A stretch of DNA of 64,000 nucleotides from Enterovibrio norvegicus_B (GCF_002876705.1 NZ_MDAG01000021.1:1-64000), one strand, 5' to 3'; positions 28,062-37,597 are shown, counted from the first letter of the stretch. Program-made: numbers and translations. Notes: a model not told the origin generated them from the letters alone.

Positions 28062-28829
28062 ATGTCTGCGATTCAACAATTCAGCCTTGATGGGCACGTT
28101 GCTATTGTCACTGGCGCAGCAGCAGGTATTGGTCGGCGTATTGCTGAAATGTTCGCTGAAGCAGGCGCGTCAGTGGTGGTGAGCGATTTGAATGTAGATG
28201 CAGCGAATGAAGTTGCTTCCTCAATCAATGCCACGGGCAGGTTTGCTATCGCAGCCAGTTGCAATGTCACCCTTGAGGTTGAGCGTGCGGCGCTTATCGA
28301 GCGTGCGATGACAACCTTTGGCAAAGTGACCATTTTGGTGAATAACGCGGGCGGCGGCGGGCCGAAAGCGTTTGATATGTCGATGACCGATTTCGAATGG
28401 GCCTATCAACTCAATGTGTTTGCGCCGTTTCGACTAATGCAGTTATGCGCACCTGAAATGGAGAAAGCAGGCGGCGGCGCCATGTTGAACATCAGTTCGA
28501 TGGCGGGTGAAAACAAAAATTCGCACATGGCATCGTACGGTTCATCCAAAGCCGCGGTCAACCACCTCACCCGCAATACCGCCTTTGATTTAGGGCCGAT
28601 GGGCATTCGGGTTAACGCCATTGCACCAGGGGCAATCCGCACCGCAGCGCTGGAAAAAGTGCTCACGCCTGACATTGAAAAAGCGATGTTGAAACACACG
28701 CCCTTAGGGCGATTAGGGAAAACTGATGATATCGCTTCCGCCGCGCTGTTTTTGTGTTCGCCTGCGGCGGCTTGGGTGAGCGGACAAGTGCTCACCGTCA
28801 GCGGTGGTGGCAGTCAGGAATTAAGTTAA
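28062..28829 (+). CDS. hdhA: Short-chain dehydrogenase, 7alpha-hydroxysteroid DH-like
   Basis: A 255-residue SDR oxidoreductase with the length and near-complete pattern of E. coli HdhA. Motifs: cofactor loop TGAAAGIG, NNAGGGGPK, and active-site Ser-Tyr-Lys with YGSSK. The sequence VSDLN after the second strand suggests NAD rather than NADP preference. HdhA oxidises the 7alpha-hydroxyl of bile acids; in a marine host the true substrate may differ. The start at 28062 has an AGAGGGG ribosome site; the frame extends upstream to 28008 but without support. Confidence 0.88.
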   Translation: MSAIQQFSLDGHVAIVTGAAAGIGRRIAEMFAEAGASVVVSDLNVDAANEVASSINATGRFAIAASCNVTLEVERAALIERAMTTFGKVTILVNNAGGGGPKAFDMSMTDFEWAYQLNVFAPFRLMQLCAPEMEKAGGGAMLNISSMAGENKNSHMASYGSSKAAVNHLTRNTAFDLGPMGIRVNAIAPGAIRTAALEKVLTPDIEKAMLKHTPLGRLGKTDDIASAALFLCSPAAAWVSGQVLTVSGGGSQELS

Positions 28830-28919
28830 TGCCTGTTTAAAGCGGAATGCATTGAAGCGGATAACAAGGGGCACAAGGTTGAATCAAGCAGCCCCTTTTG
28901 GAGTTTGGCTGGACAGGGA

Positions 28920-29453
28920 TTACTGCTCCATGATGACCTTCAAGTTTTCAAGGCCCGCTTTGTACAACCCAACGATGGCACCAATCGCTGTTTCGTCGTT
29001 CAGGTTCTCAGGCGGGTTGTTGTTTGGGTCGCCTCGGTAAAAACCGGCCTTCCATGTCACGATGCTTTTATCCCCATCCGCTTTGACGGTGATGGTCGAT
29101 TGATAATTGGTGACAGGGAGAAGTGCAGTGTTGTCTTTGCTGATTTTGTATTTCAGCATCATTTTACTGCTATCAAACGCCTTTATCGTCTCCATCACAG
29201 ACGCCTCGCCCACAAACACTTGGCGAACCGCTCCTTTTTGATCGGGCTTTCCTTCTACCATCACCACGTTCGTCACTGGTGGCAACCATGAAAGAGAGTT
29301 AAACGCGCCAACGGTTTTCCACACCTTGTCAGCAGGGGCGTTAATCGTCATGGACTCTTTCACTTTGAGGCGAGATGGGCCGTGCGCATGCGCGAGAGAA
29401 AAGCTCATGGTGCAAAGCAGTACAACAAAAGTAAGAAGGCGTCGTCGATGCAT
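28920..29453 (-). CDS. Exported SRPBCC-fold protein
   Basis: A 177-residue protein with a signal peptide (MHRRRLLTFVVLLCTMSFSL) followed by a START/SRPBCC domain of the MxaD-like type: VKESMTINAPADKVWKTVG at the start and a long C-terminal helix. Such domains bind hydrophobic ligands; no ligand is known here. The ATG at 29453 has a GGGGAA ribosome site. Convergent with hdhA. Confidence 0.8.
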   Translation of the reverse strand: MHRRRLLTFVVLLCTMSFSLAHAHGPSRLKVKESMTINAPADKVWKTVGAFNSLSWLPPVTNVVMVEGKPDQKGAVRQVFVGEASVMETIKAFDSSKMMLKYKISKDNTALLPVTNYQSTITVKADGDKSIVTWKAGFYRGDPNNNPPENLNDETAIGAIVGLYKAGLENLKVIMEQ

Positions 29454-30168
29454 AATCGTTCCCCAATTCATTCACGATGACTCAGTTATATCGGGGGATT
29501 GAAGCGAACAGAAACGTTCAATTGGCAAAAGTCTTTTTCATAGCAAGGACAATGGCGGGCTAACAATGATAACGCCGCCTCGGCGGGCGGCTTTCAACGT
29601 GGTATGCCGTGCAGTTCGTATAAAAAAACGCATCAATACATCTTCATCGCGCAAACGCTCGCCGAGAGTCACTCGTTTCCCGTTACATCCGCGCTAAATG
29701 GTGCCCATTTTTTCGTCAGTCAGTGTTTCAGAATGACAGGGGGAAACCGATGGTGTTTTGAATGTAAAAATTGTTCGCTTTGACGACGTTTACTTTATCG
29801 GCCAAAACCACACGATGGGCAGCAGCCCAAAGGCTTTTTCAATCTGAGAAACCAGAAACAGCGCTATCAGTAGCGATCTGAATACACACATAAAATCCTC
29901 AAAACGGGTTCTCAGCCCCTAGCTCGAAAATGAAAAGGTGATGAGTAACCTGGGCATATCAAGACGTACATTGATGTTTTCTGTTCACCCGTTTTTCCCC
30001 AACGATTAATGTCCGTAGTCAATATTGCTCTATTAACCCCTCTCATTAATGCGTTTTCTCACTGGCGAATCTTACGTCTCATTCCTAATCTCTATATAAA
30101 TCATTAAAAAGCGTTTGCCTGCATCGTGGTCGTTCACGAGAAGATGCGACGCACTTTTGGGGAACTAT
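29454..30168. other. Intergenic region, possible decayed small gene
   Basis: About 715 bases without an intact gene of useful length. On the minus strand around 29790-29895 a 33-codon frame begins MCVFRSLLIALFLVS (hydrophobic) with AGGA just upstream, and a neighbouring frame continues as VLADKVNVVKANNFYIQNT to a stop. This could be one small exported protein split by a frameshift; I give it low weight. The right end should carry the promoter of the signalling operon. Confidence 0.4.
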
Positions 30169-32337
30169 ATGAAGCGTTATCTCTTGGCAATTGGATTACT
30201 GTTGAGTCAGTTAGGTTGTGACTCAAATGCCCCTTCAACCAAGACCATCTTAAACAACACCGCCGAAGATGACGCGATGACACTCGCGCTTTCTAGCCCT
30301 CCAGAAAGTGCGGAATATTTAGCAGCCAAACGCTTCGCCAAACTCGTTGATGAAAAAACACTGGGTGAGGTGAAAATCAGATTTATCGAATCTAACTCCC
30401 GAATTTCTGACAGAGAAATGGTCGCTGCTGTGCAGAAAGGGTTACTCGATTTCACCATCACGCCTACCTCTCGTCTTTCTTACATCGCACCAGACATGCA
30501 GTTGTTCGACTTGCCTTTCCTGTTTGAAGATGAAGCGGCTGTTGACCGCGTTTTTGACAGCAGCGCTGCAAAGCTTTTGCTCTCCAAATTGGATATTCAG
30601 GGGCTAGTCGGCCTTTCATTATGGCGTGGTGGCTTCAAACAACTCATGACGACATCACCGATCGAGGCCCCAGAAGACTTCCAGCAACGACGCTTTAAAA
30701 TCATGGAAAGCCCATTGCTTCGCGAACAATTCAAACTCTGGGGTGGCGCAACCGTCCCCATCGCAGCAAGGCACACAGAGAACGCGTTCCAAAAAGAAGC
30801 CATTGATGGGCAAGAAGACACCATCGCAAACATGGCGGGTATTAATGTCGAAAATGCCAACGTGCTCATAACGAACCACGGCTATGTGTCTTTCGTTGTG
30901 GCGATGTCGCTAAAATCACACAACGCGCTCTCTCCGACCAACAGAAAAGCCGTGAGGGCCGCCGCCAAAGAAGCAACAGCCTACCAATACGAACTGGCGA
31001 ATCAGCAAAATGCACAGGCCCTCGAAACATTGAAAAGCAAAGCGACGGTGACAAACGTTTCACCAACACTCACCCGCTGGCTTAACGATGAATCCGCCCC
31101 CCTATTGGAGCGCTATCGTCAACGCCTCGGTACGGCGATGGTTGAACAGATCTTACAAGCTCGCGAAAACTGGGCTGAGCCACATCCTGAAAAAATCTTG
31201 GTCGCATTAGATGCAGATCTTAGCGGCAACTCGGCCAATTCTGGCCTCTCCATTCGTCGCGGTATTGAGCTCGCCATTGATGAGATCAACGCACAAGGGG
31301 GCTTGTTAGGAAAAGAAGTGGCGCTGGTGGCACGTGATAATTCCATGATCCCTTCTCGTGGCCTCGATAACCTTGAGACCTTTGCCGAGCTGCCCAATCT
31401 TATTGGTGTCTTCAGTGGCATCAGCAGCCCCGTTGTACTCGCCCAGATTGATTACATTCACCACAAAAAAGTGTTGATGCTCGCCCCTTGGGCTGCTGCG
31501 ACGCCAATCATCGACAACACGAAATCACCTAACTACGTGTTCCGAGTGTCGGTACGCGATGAATATGCCGCCGAATTCTTGCTCAATGGTGCGTTAGAAA
31601 TTTCAGACAATGTGGGGTTGTTGTTGGTCAACAATGGGTGGGGGCGCAGCAACTATAAAGGGCTCACCGAAGCGCTGGATAAGCGCAATTTATCGGCGTC
31701 TCATATTGAATGGTTTAATTGGGGTGAACGTGATTTCTCCTCCAAAGTCGACCGCCTCATCAAGAAGGGAGCGGACGTAGTGATCTACGTGGGGAATCCT
31801 GTAGAAGGCGAGAAATTTGTGTCTGAGCTAGCGCAACGAGTGTCTCCGCCGAGCGTCATTTCGCACTGGGGGATCACAGGATCAGACTTTGCACAAAAGG
31901 CCTCTGTCGCGTTAGAACGCGTTGATCTTCGTGTGCTTCAAACCTTCAGCTTTATCGACAACAACAATGCTGAGGTTTCTGACCTTGCGAAGCGTTATCA
32001 CCTTCGCTATAGCACATCAGAACCTACTGAAATCGTTGCGCCATCCGGCACAGCCCATGCTTACGATCTCATGAACATGCTTGCCACAGCGACAACGCGT
32101 GCAGGCAAGGTGGACATGACACGCATTCGAAACGAGATGCAAAAAATCGATAAACATTCTGGACTCATGAAACACTACATCGAACCGTTTGCAAACGGCA
32201 ATCAGGATGCCCTAGAGCGCTCTGACTACATATTCGCACGCTATCAAGATGGGGCCCTGCATCCAGTAGGCAGTAAAAATGCCCCAAAAAACACAGCGAA
32301 CAGTGAGAAAATGCGGCCTATGGAGAACACGCCTTAA
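30169..32337 (+). CDS. Dual binding-domain lipoprotein: TRAP DctP + LIV-type
   Basis: A 722-residue lipoprotein (lipobox LSQLGC, Cys 17), so probably anchored in the periplasm. Residues about 37-330 form a TRAP-transporter binding domain: FDLPFLF, SLWRGGFK, the specificity helix region KIMESPL and IDGQED. Residues about 345-690 form a type 1 periplasmic binding domain of the Leu/Ile/Val class: VALDADLSGNSANSG, IRRGIELAIDEINAQGGLLG and so on. No permease gene of either transporter type is adjacent. Instead the gene overlaps a histidine kinase start by one base (TAATG), so it is most likely a ligand-sensing partner of that kinase. The ATG at 30169 has a GGGGAA ribosome site; a longer frame from 30115 would bury the lipoprotein signal. 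Confidence 0.9.
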   Translation: MKRYLLAIGLLLSQLGCDSNAPSTKTILNNTAEDDAMTLALSSPPESAEYLAAKRFAKLVDEKTLGEVKIRFIESNSRISDREMVAAVQKGLLDFTITPTSRLSYIAPDMQLFDLPFLFEDEAAVDRVFDSSAAKLLLSKLDIQGLVGLSLWRGGFKQLMTTSPIEAPEDFQQRRFKIMESPLLREQFKLWGGATVPIAARHTENAFQKEAIDGQEDTIANMAGINVENANVLITNHGYVSFVVAMSLKSHNALSPTNRKAVRAAAKEATAYQYELANQQNAQALETLKSKATVTNVSPTLTRWLNDESAPLLERYRQRLGTAMVEQILQARENWAEPHPEKILVALDADLSGNSANSGLSIRRGIELAIDEINAQGGLLGKEVALVARDNSMIPSRGLDNLETFAELPNLIGVFSGISSPVVLAQIDYIHHKKVLMLAPWAAATPIIDNTKSPNYVFRVSVRDEYAAEFLLNGALEISDNVGLLLVNNGWGRSNYKGLTEALDKRNLSASHIEWFNWGERDFSSKVDRLIKKGADVVIYVGNPVEGEKFVSELAQRVSPPSVISHWGITGSDFAQKASVALERVDLRVLQTFSFIDNNNAEVSDLAKRYHLRYSTSEPTEIVAPSGTAHAYDLMNMLATATTRAGKVDMTRIRNEMQKIDKHSGLMKHYIEPFANGNQDALERSDYIFARYQDGALHPVGSKNAPKNTANSEKMRPMENTP

Positions 32338-34781
32338 TGTTGGCGAAAAACAGCATTGCACAACGCTTTTCCCGTTCCATTTTAAAACTGTTGGTCGCGT
32401 TCTTTGTCTTCGTAGTAAGCGCGACCACAGTTATCGAAGTTATGCGTATCGAACGCCAGTTCAAGTCGCACCTTGAAGACCTTGCTCAAAGTGGTTTGAA
32501 TGCCCTCAATGCAGAATTAAACGTTCAGCAAAGGGCCGTTGCACGTACCGCATCCAGTAAGCTATCGATCAATAGCTTGATAGACATTGATGGGGGTAGA
32601 GCCTACTTTCACCACGCACTTGATGACCTCACACTCTTTAATACCGTTCAAGATGCCTTGGTGTTCGATTATGCGGGGAACACACTATTTCGACATCATC
32701 ATCATGATGCCGATTGGCTGACACCGTCATTAGTGAATGACACCCTAACCACATCAGAGGGGGGTGTTAAGTTCAGTAACGGCTTTTTTTATATCGTTGA
32801 ACCCATTGTGTATTTCGATACGGTTCAAGGCGGAATCATCACGCGTATTCCTGCAAACCTCCTGATTCAGCGTGTACTGCAAGATACGCGACATGCCTTT
32901 ATCATCAACATTGGCGATACCTGGAAATACATCAACAGTGAACGACAAGGTTTTAAGTTCACCATCACCAAGGAGGCCAAAAAAGAACAGGTTCTGGCTG
33001 ACTTTAACGTATCGCTCACTTACTCAGAGTCCTACCTCTTTCTACTCAATGAAATCACCCCCTGGCTCACCAGCCTAAGTCTTTTAGGATTGTTGGCACT
33101 GGTACCTTCCATCGTTATCGCGCGAAACCTTGGACGCCGTATGGCCGATCCCATTTCTCACCTCGTCACAGAGGTGAAATCAGGGAAATACCCTATTTCT
33201 GCCTCACAAGAAGGCGATGAAATCGCCATGCTGGCAGACGCGTTCAATGATGCCACGGAAAAACTCGACACATCAAATAAGCTCGATCTTCAAGCGGAAC
33301 GCATCTCAGGGCAAAGCCAGTTATTAGCGATTGTCGATACCGTGGTCGATTGCATCATCACCATCGACATTAAAGGAAAAATAGCCAGTTTTAACCCTGC
33401 GGCAGAAAGTCTCTTTGGTTATCGTGCCAGCGATGTCATTGGCCAGAACGTGAACATTTTGATGCCACAAAAAGAAGCATCAGAGCACGATCAATACCTC
33501 GAGAACTACCTCCAAGGAAACCCCGCTAAAATCATTGGAATGGGACGCGAAGTCATCGCGAAGCGCAAAGATGGCTCTGAGTTCAACGCCGACCTTTCAA
33601 TTAGCGAAATGTTTGTATCAGGAGAGAAGCGATTTACTGGGGTAATTCGTGACATCACAGAACGTAAACGTCACGACCAGATAAAAAGTGAGTTTATCGC
33701 CACCGTTAGCCATGAATTGCGTACACCACTCACTTCTATTCGGGGTGCGATTGGCTTGGTGCTGGGTAAATTTGCCGATCAAATCCCTGAAAAAAGCCAT
33801 CGCATGCTGACGATGGCTTTGAGAAACTGCGAACGTCTCACCTTGCTCATCAACGATATCCTCGACATCGAGAAGTTCGAATCCGGGCAAATGACATTCA
33901 ACTATTCACGCATCAATCTGAATGCCTTAATACGTCGCGCCATTGAAGACAACGAAGGCTTTGCAAAACAGCATCTGGTGAATATGCATTTTGAATCTCA
34001 TTGCGACAATGCCTTCGTCAATGCTGACGCCATGCGACTTCAACAAGTCATGGCAAACCTCTTGTCCAACGCAATTAAATACTCTCCCTCAGCAGGAACC
34101 GTGTCTATAAGCCTGCATGAACATTCCGATGATTACCGCATCGACGTGACGGATCACGGCCCCGGCATTCCCACAGAATTTCATGCTCATATCTTTGAAC
34201 GCTTTTCACAAGCAGACAGCACAGACACACGAAGGGTCGGTGGAACAGGGCTTGGTTTGAGTATTTCTCAGGCCATCGTTGAACGCCATCACGGCGAACT
34301 GAATTTCTATTCCGTGCCAGGGGAAGGTGCAACCTTTTATTTCACCCTGCCGGCAGAGCCTTGTGACCAAACGCGGCTTATTCGCCACTCGGCACTCAAC
34401 ACCAGCGACATGCGCCAACAGGTTTTGTGTATCGACGACGATGATCACTGCATCGAAACCCTGCGGGATATGCTCACAACTTACGCTGATATTTCCCATG
34501 CATTTTCATTCGACAGCGCCAAACTCGCTCTCAATCAGCAATTTTTTGATCTTGTCATTTTGAATGTTGATATCGCTGACGGCTGCGGCGAAAAATTGCT
34601 CCAGTCCCCATTATTAAACGGCACAGCGATTATCGTTGTCATGCAGGAAGATAATGAAAAAGTGCTTCCTGATCAGGTAAAAGCGACATTTCATAAGTCT
34701 CCATCGAGTATCAAGAGGCTGAAAAATGAAGTCCGTCTTATACTCAATAGAAGTCACAAGGAAAGGCAACTAAATGCATAA
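32337..34781 (+). CDS. Membrane hybrid histidine kinase with degenerate receiver
   Basis: An 814-residue kinase. Two membrane helices (about 15-33 and 242-262) flank a periplasmic sensor domain of about 205 residues. Then HAMP (about 262-315), PAS (about 325-440), HisKA with SHELRTPL (phospho-His 459), and the ATPase domain (N-box NLLSNAIKY, DHGPGIP, GTGLGL). The C-terminal domain (695-800) looks like a receiver, with the acidic DDDD cluster at 700-703 and Lys 787, but Asn 743 sits where the phosphorylated Asp should be (LVILNVDIADG), so it probably cannot be phosphorylated. It is the second gene of the operon, overlapping the preceding lipoprotein gene by one base and the following receiver gene by eight. 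It should pass phosphate to the receivers encoded next. Confidence 0.93.
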   Translation: MLAKNSIAQRFSRSILKLLVAFFVFVVSATTVIEVMRIERQFKSHLEDLAQSGLNALNAELNVQQRAVARTASSKLSINSLIDIDGGRAYFHHALDDLTLFNTVQDALVFDYAGNTLFRHHHHDADWLTPSLVNDTLTTSEGGVKFSNGFFYIVEPIVYFDTVQGGIITRIPANLLIQRVLQDTRHAFIINIGDTWKYINSERQGFKFTITKEAKKEQVLADFNVSLTYSESYLFLLNEITPWLTSLSLLGLLALVPSIVIARNLGRRMADPISHLVTEVKSGKYPISASQEGDEIAMLADAFNDATEKLDTSNKLDLQAERISGQSQLLAIVDTVVDCIITIDIKGKIASFNPAAESLFGYRASDVIGQNVNILMPQKEASEHDQYLENYLQGNPAKIIGMGREVIAKRKDGSEFNADLSISEMFVSGEKRFTGVIRDITERKRHDQIKSEFIATVSHELRTPLTSIRGAIGLVLGKFADQIPEKSHRMLTMALRNCERLTLLINDILDIEKFESGQMTFNYSRINLNALIRRAIEDNEGFAKQHLVNMHFESHCDNAFVNADAMRLQQVMANLLSNAIKYSPSAGTVSISLHEHSDDYRIDVTDHGPGIPTEFHAHIFERFSQADSTDTRRVGGTGLGLSISQAIVERHHGELNFYSVPGEGATFYFTLPAEPCDQTRLIRHSALNTSDMRQQVLCIDDDDHCIETLRDMLTTYADISHAFSFDSAKLALNQQFFDLVILNVDIADGCGEKLLQSPLLNGTAIIVVMQEDNEKVLPDQVKATFHKSPSSIKRLKNEVRLILNRSHKERQLNA

Positions 34782-35151
34782 CAATGTTACCGTGCTTTAT
34801 GTTGAAGACGACGAGGACATTCGAGATGTTGCGGAGATGGCACTCGAAGACGATGGCTTTACGATCTTACCCTGTGAGTCAGGGGCCGATGCATTGGAAA
34901 AGGCCGCGTTGTCAGAACCCGATCTTTTGCTACTTGATGTGATGATGCCGGACATGGATGGGCCGACCACCCTCGCTAACTTGCGAAAGCTTCCTCACCT
35001 TGCATCCACGCCCGTGATCTTTATGACTGCAAAAGTGCAGCCCGCGGAAATCAATGCGTATCGCAGTTATGGCGCCATTGGCGTCATCAGCAAGCCCTTT
35101 GACCCTATGGGTCTTGCCGATGAAATCAAACAACTCATGACACAGGCGTAG
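34774..35151 (+). CDS. Stand-alone response regulator receiver
   Basis: A 125-residue CheY-like single receiver. The acidic pair (E11, D12, D13), the phosphorylation site D55 in LLLLDVMMPD, T85-region FMTAK and the KPF lysine (about 108) are all present. It has no output domain, so it probably shuttles phosphate or acts by protein contact. It starts inside the end of the kinase gene and ends three bases before the diguanylate cyclase gene. Confidence 0.93.
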   Translation: MHNNVTVLYVEDDEDIRDVAEMALEDDGFTILPCESGADALEKAALSEPDLLLLDVMMPDMDGPTTLANLRKLPHLASTPVIFMTAKVQPAEINAYRSYGAIGVISKPFDPMGLADEIKQLMTQA

Positions 35152-35154
35152 TTT

Positions 35155-36810
35155 ATGAAGCCGTCGCAGATAAAAAAATTCCAAGAACAACAAAACAAGT
35201 TCTCTAAAGGTGTTGCCACACGTATTGATAGGATCACCGCGCTTTGGGTTGCCATTCAATCTGCGGCCGACAACCATTTCACAGAACTGGAAGACTTGAT
35301 CTTAGAAGCGCATAAACTCGCAGGAACAGCGACAACCTTAGGCTTCGTCGACTTGGGGGAGCGAGGGCGAGACATTGAGATCCTAACGCGACCGTATTTA
35401 GAAAAGCAGGCGCTACCCAAAGGCGATGCGGATCTAGAATCCATCATCCAATCGCTAAGTTATGTAAGTACGATAGAACCTAAACGCCCTGAAGACATGA
35501 CCTACGGGGAAGTGACACTGCTGCATGAGCAAGGACGCACCAAGCAATTGGTTTACGTCGTAGCAGAACACGCCGAAGACACTAAAGACATGGTCGAACA
35601 GCTTCAGTTTATTGATTATGAAGTTGTGTCGTTTGATTCTGCAGACACGCTGAAGCTAGCCCTTGATAAAGAGGCCCCTTCGGTACTTATCGTCGATTTG
35701 CGTGAATTTGATCTGCTTGATGAAGTCACCAAAGTGTGGCGAAAAGCCAGTGGGATCCCTTTGGTGGTTCTGAGTTCCTCTGAAAGTTGGGACAGCCGTT
35801 TGAACGCCGCACAAGCCGGTGCATTTGCCTTCTTCCAAAAGCCCATTGAATACGATGATATTCTCGAAGTGTTGGATAACCTTTGGGAAAGCAGCAACGC
35901 GCAATATCGCGTGTTGATCGTGGAAGATGAACGCATGCTTGCCGAACATTACTCCATCATCCTGCAAGGTGCAGGCATGAAAACGCTCATTTTGGAAAAT
36001 ACTGAACACCTGTTAGACGAAATCGGCGAGTTCAGCCCTGATTTGGTGCTGATGGATTTGTACATGCCAAACTGCTCGGGCGTGGAAGCGGCCAGCGTGA
36101 TTCGCCAACATAAGTCTCACACCAATTTGCCTATCGTGTACCTTTCCGGTGAGACGGACTTAAAAACCCAGATGCAAGCACTTCAAGTCGGGGCGGATGA
36201 CTTCCTAACGAAGCCGATTAATGATTTACACCTCACTCAAGCCGTCTCGATTCGTGCGAAGCGTTTCCGTCAACTCAGCGCCTTGATGGACAGAGACAGC
36301 CTGACAGGCTTGCTCAATCACTCCAACCTGAAAGTGGCACTCGACAGGGAGCTGTCTCGCGCTCGACGTCATCATTCGCAAGTCAGCTTTGTCATGATTG
36401 ATATTGACCACTTTAAATCGGTGAACGACAAATATGGCCACCCTGTAGGCGACAAAGTCATCAAAGGCGTGGCGAGGCTACTGAATTACCGTTTCCGTAA
36501 AACCGATACCTGCGCACGGTATGGCGGCGAAGAGTTTGCACTCATCTTGCCCGACACCCCTGCAGACATTGCGCTTCGATTGATAGATGAGTTTCGACTG
36601 ACGTTTTCTAAAACGCCGTTTTCCAATGGCCCGGAGACGTTTTATTCTACCCTTAGTGCAGGACTCGCGACTTTTCCTGAGTTTCAATCAATTGAAACCA
36701 TCATTGAAGCGGCCGATTCCGCGTTATATCTCGCAAAAGAAAAAGGCCGAAACCGCGTTGTTACCCACGTAGAGCTTGATACAGGGAAGGACGACGAGAA
36801 AAGCGCCTGA
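35155..36810 (+). CDS. Hpt-REC-REC-GGDEF diguanylate cyclase
   Basis: A 551-residue protein. Residues about 15-105 form an Hpt-like domain with AHKLAGTATTLGF (His 53). The first receiver (about 130-245) keeps D181 and K229 but lacks the usual paired acidic residues near its start (VVAEHAED). The second receiver (251-370) is complete, with D301 and KPI. The GGDEF domain (375-535) has an active-type GGEEF (457-461) and an inhibitory RxxD site (R448, D451), so it should make c-di-GMP under product inhibition. It is the last gene of the four-gene operon and the likely output: a phosphorelay through its own Hpt and receivers controlling cyclase activity. Confidence 0.94.
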   Translation: MKPSQIKKFQEQQNKFSKGVATRIDRITALWVAIQSAADNHFTELEDLILEAHKLAGTATTLGFVDLGERGRDIEILTRPYLEKQALPKGDADLESIIQSLSYVSTIEPKRPEDMTYGEVTLLHEQGRTKQLVYVVAEHAEDTKDMVEQLQFIDYEVVSFDSADTLKLALDKEAPSVLIVDLREFDLLDEVTKVWRKASGIPLVVLSSSESWDSRLNAAQAGAFAFFQKPIEYDDILEVLDNLWESSNAQYRVLIVEDERMLAEHYSIILQGAGMKTLILENTEHLLDEIGEFSPDLVLMDLYMPNCSGVEAASVIRQHKSHTNLPIVYLSGETDLKTQMQALQVGADDFLTKPINDLHLTQAVSIRAKRFRQLSALMDRDSLTGLLNHSNLKVALDRELSRARRHHSQVSFVMIDIDHFKSVNDKYGHPVGDKVIKGVARLLNYRFRKTDTCARYGGEEFALILPDTPADIALRLIDEFRLTFSKTPFSNGPETFYSTLSAGLATFPEFQSIETIIEAADSALYLAKEKGRNRVVTHVELDTGKDDEKSA

Positions 36811-36832
36811 GAGATCACTAAGAGAAAGCTGT

Positions 36833-36871
36833 GAGGGTTTTGCAAGAATTTCGCAACCCTCTCGCCATTTT
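36833..36871 (+). terminator. Terminator of the signalling operon
   Basis: Stem GAGGG...TTGC pairing with GCAA-CCCTC (36833-36861) with a short internal bulge, followed by tcgccattttt. The last gene stops at 36810. Confidence 0.65.
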
Positions 36872-36915
36872 TACGCGCCATGCTGAGGGTGTACCTCATC
36901 TGCATGGAGCTCAAC

Positions 36916-37584
36916 ATGAACAAATTACTCCTTGGCTTAGCGATTGGCGCGTCTCTCTCTGCCTCCGCCCACGCCGCCAATATTGAAGTCAATATCACGA
37001 ATGCCACTGATGGCATCTACTTCACGCCTCTCCTCGTCGCCACGCACAGTAAAGACGCTTACCTGTTCCGCTCAGGCGAATCTGCATCGTCAGAGCTTGA
37101 AGCCATGGCGGAAGGTGGTGACATTTCAGGCCTTGAAAGCGTTGCTGCCAATGCGGGGGCATCAGTCAGTGCAAACCCTGCTGAAGGCATTTTGAATCCG
37201 GGGGATTCCACCAGCACCACATTGTATGCTGAGCACGGCGATGTGTTGTCTATTACTGCCATGTTACTCCCTTCTAACGATGCATTCATCGGCGTTGATA
37301 GCTGGAAGATTCCTAAGAAAAAAGGCACCTATGTCATCAAAGCGAACGGCTATGATGCAGGAACAGAAGCCAATGACGAGCTGGCTGGCAGCGTGCCAAC
37401 GCCACCGTTTATCACCTTCGGTGCGAACGGCACGGGCGTCGACACTAGCGTTGCTAATGACAAAGTTCACATCCACCCAGGTAATCTTGGCGATACCGAT
37501 CCACAAGGTGGCATCAGTGACTTTGACAGCACAGCACATCGTTGGTTAAACCCTGTCGCGCTGATCACTGTCACTGTGTATTAA
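36916..37584 (+). CDS. Exported spondin_N-domain protein
   Basis: A 222-residue protein with a signal peptide (MNKLLLGLAIGASLSASAHA). The rest fits a spondin_N domain: NITNATDGIYFTPLL, E.MAEGGD near 75, a central NDAF segment, DAGTEANDE and HIHPG near the C terminus. In animals spondin_N is a lipid/matrix-binding-like domain; in bacteria its role is unknown. The start at 36916 is chosen because it begins the signal peptide. A lipoprotein paralogue follows 13 bases later. Confidence 0.85.
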   Translation: MNKLLLGLAIGASLSASAHAANIEVNITNATDGIYFTPLLVATHSKDAYLFRSGESASSELEAMAEGGDISGLESVAANAGASVSANPAEGILNPGDSTSTTLYAEHGDVLSITAMLLPSNDAFIGVDSWKIPKKKGTYVIKANGYDAGTEANDELAGSVPTPPFITFGANGTGVDTSVANDKVHIHPGNLGDTDPQGGISDFDSTAHRWLNPVALITVTVY

Positions 37585-37597
37585 GGGAGGGCTGACT

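Noticed and set aside
29570..29600. Terminator-like GC palindrome (ccgcctcggcgg)
   Set aside because: It has no gene end close by and no T run.
13005..30168. attR copy of the ssrA 3' end
   Set aside because: I looked for a repeat of the last bases of ssrA (ccgccagctccacca) downstream and saw none, so no island boundary is claimed.
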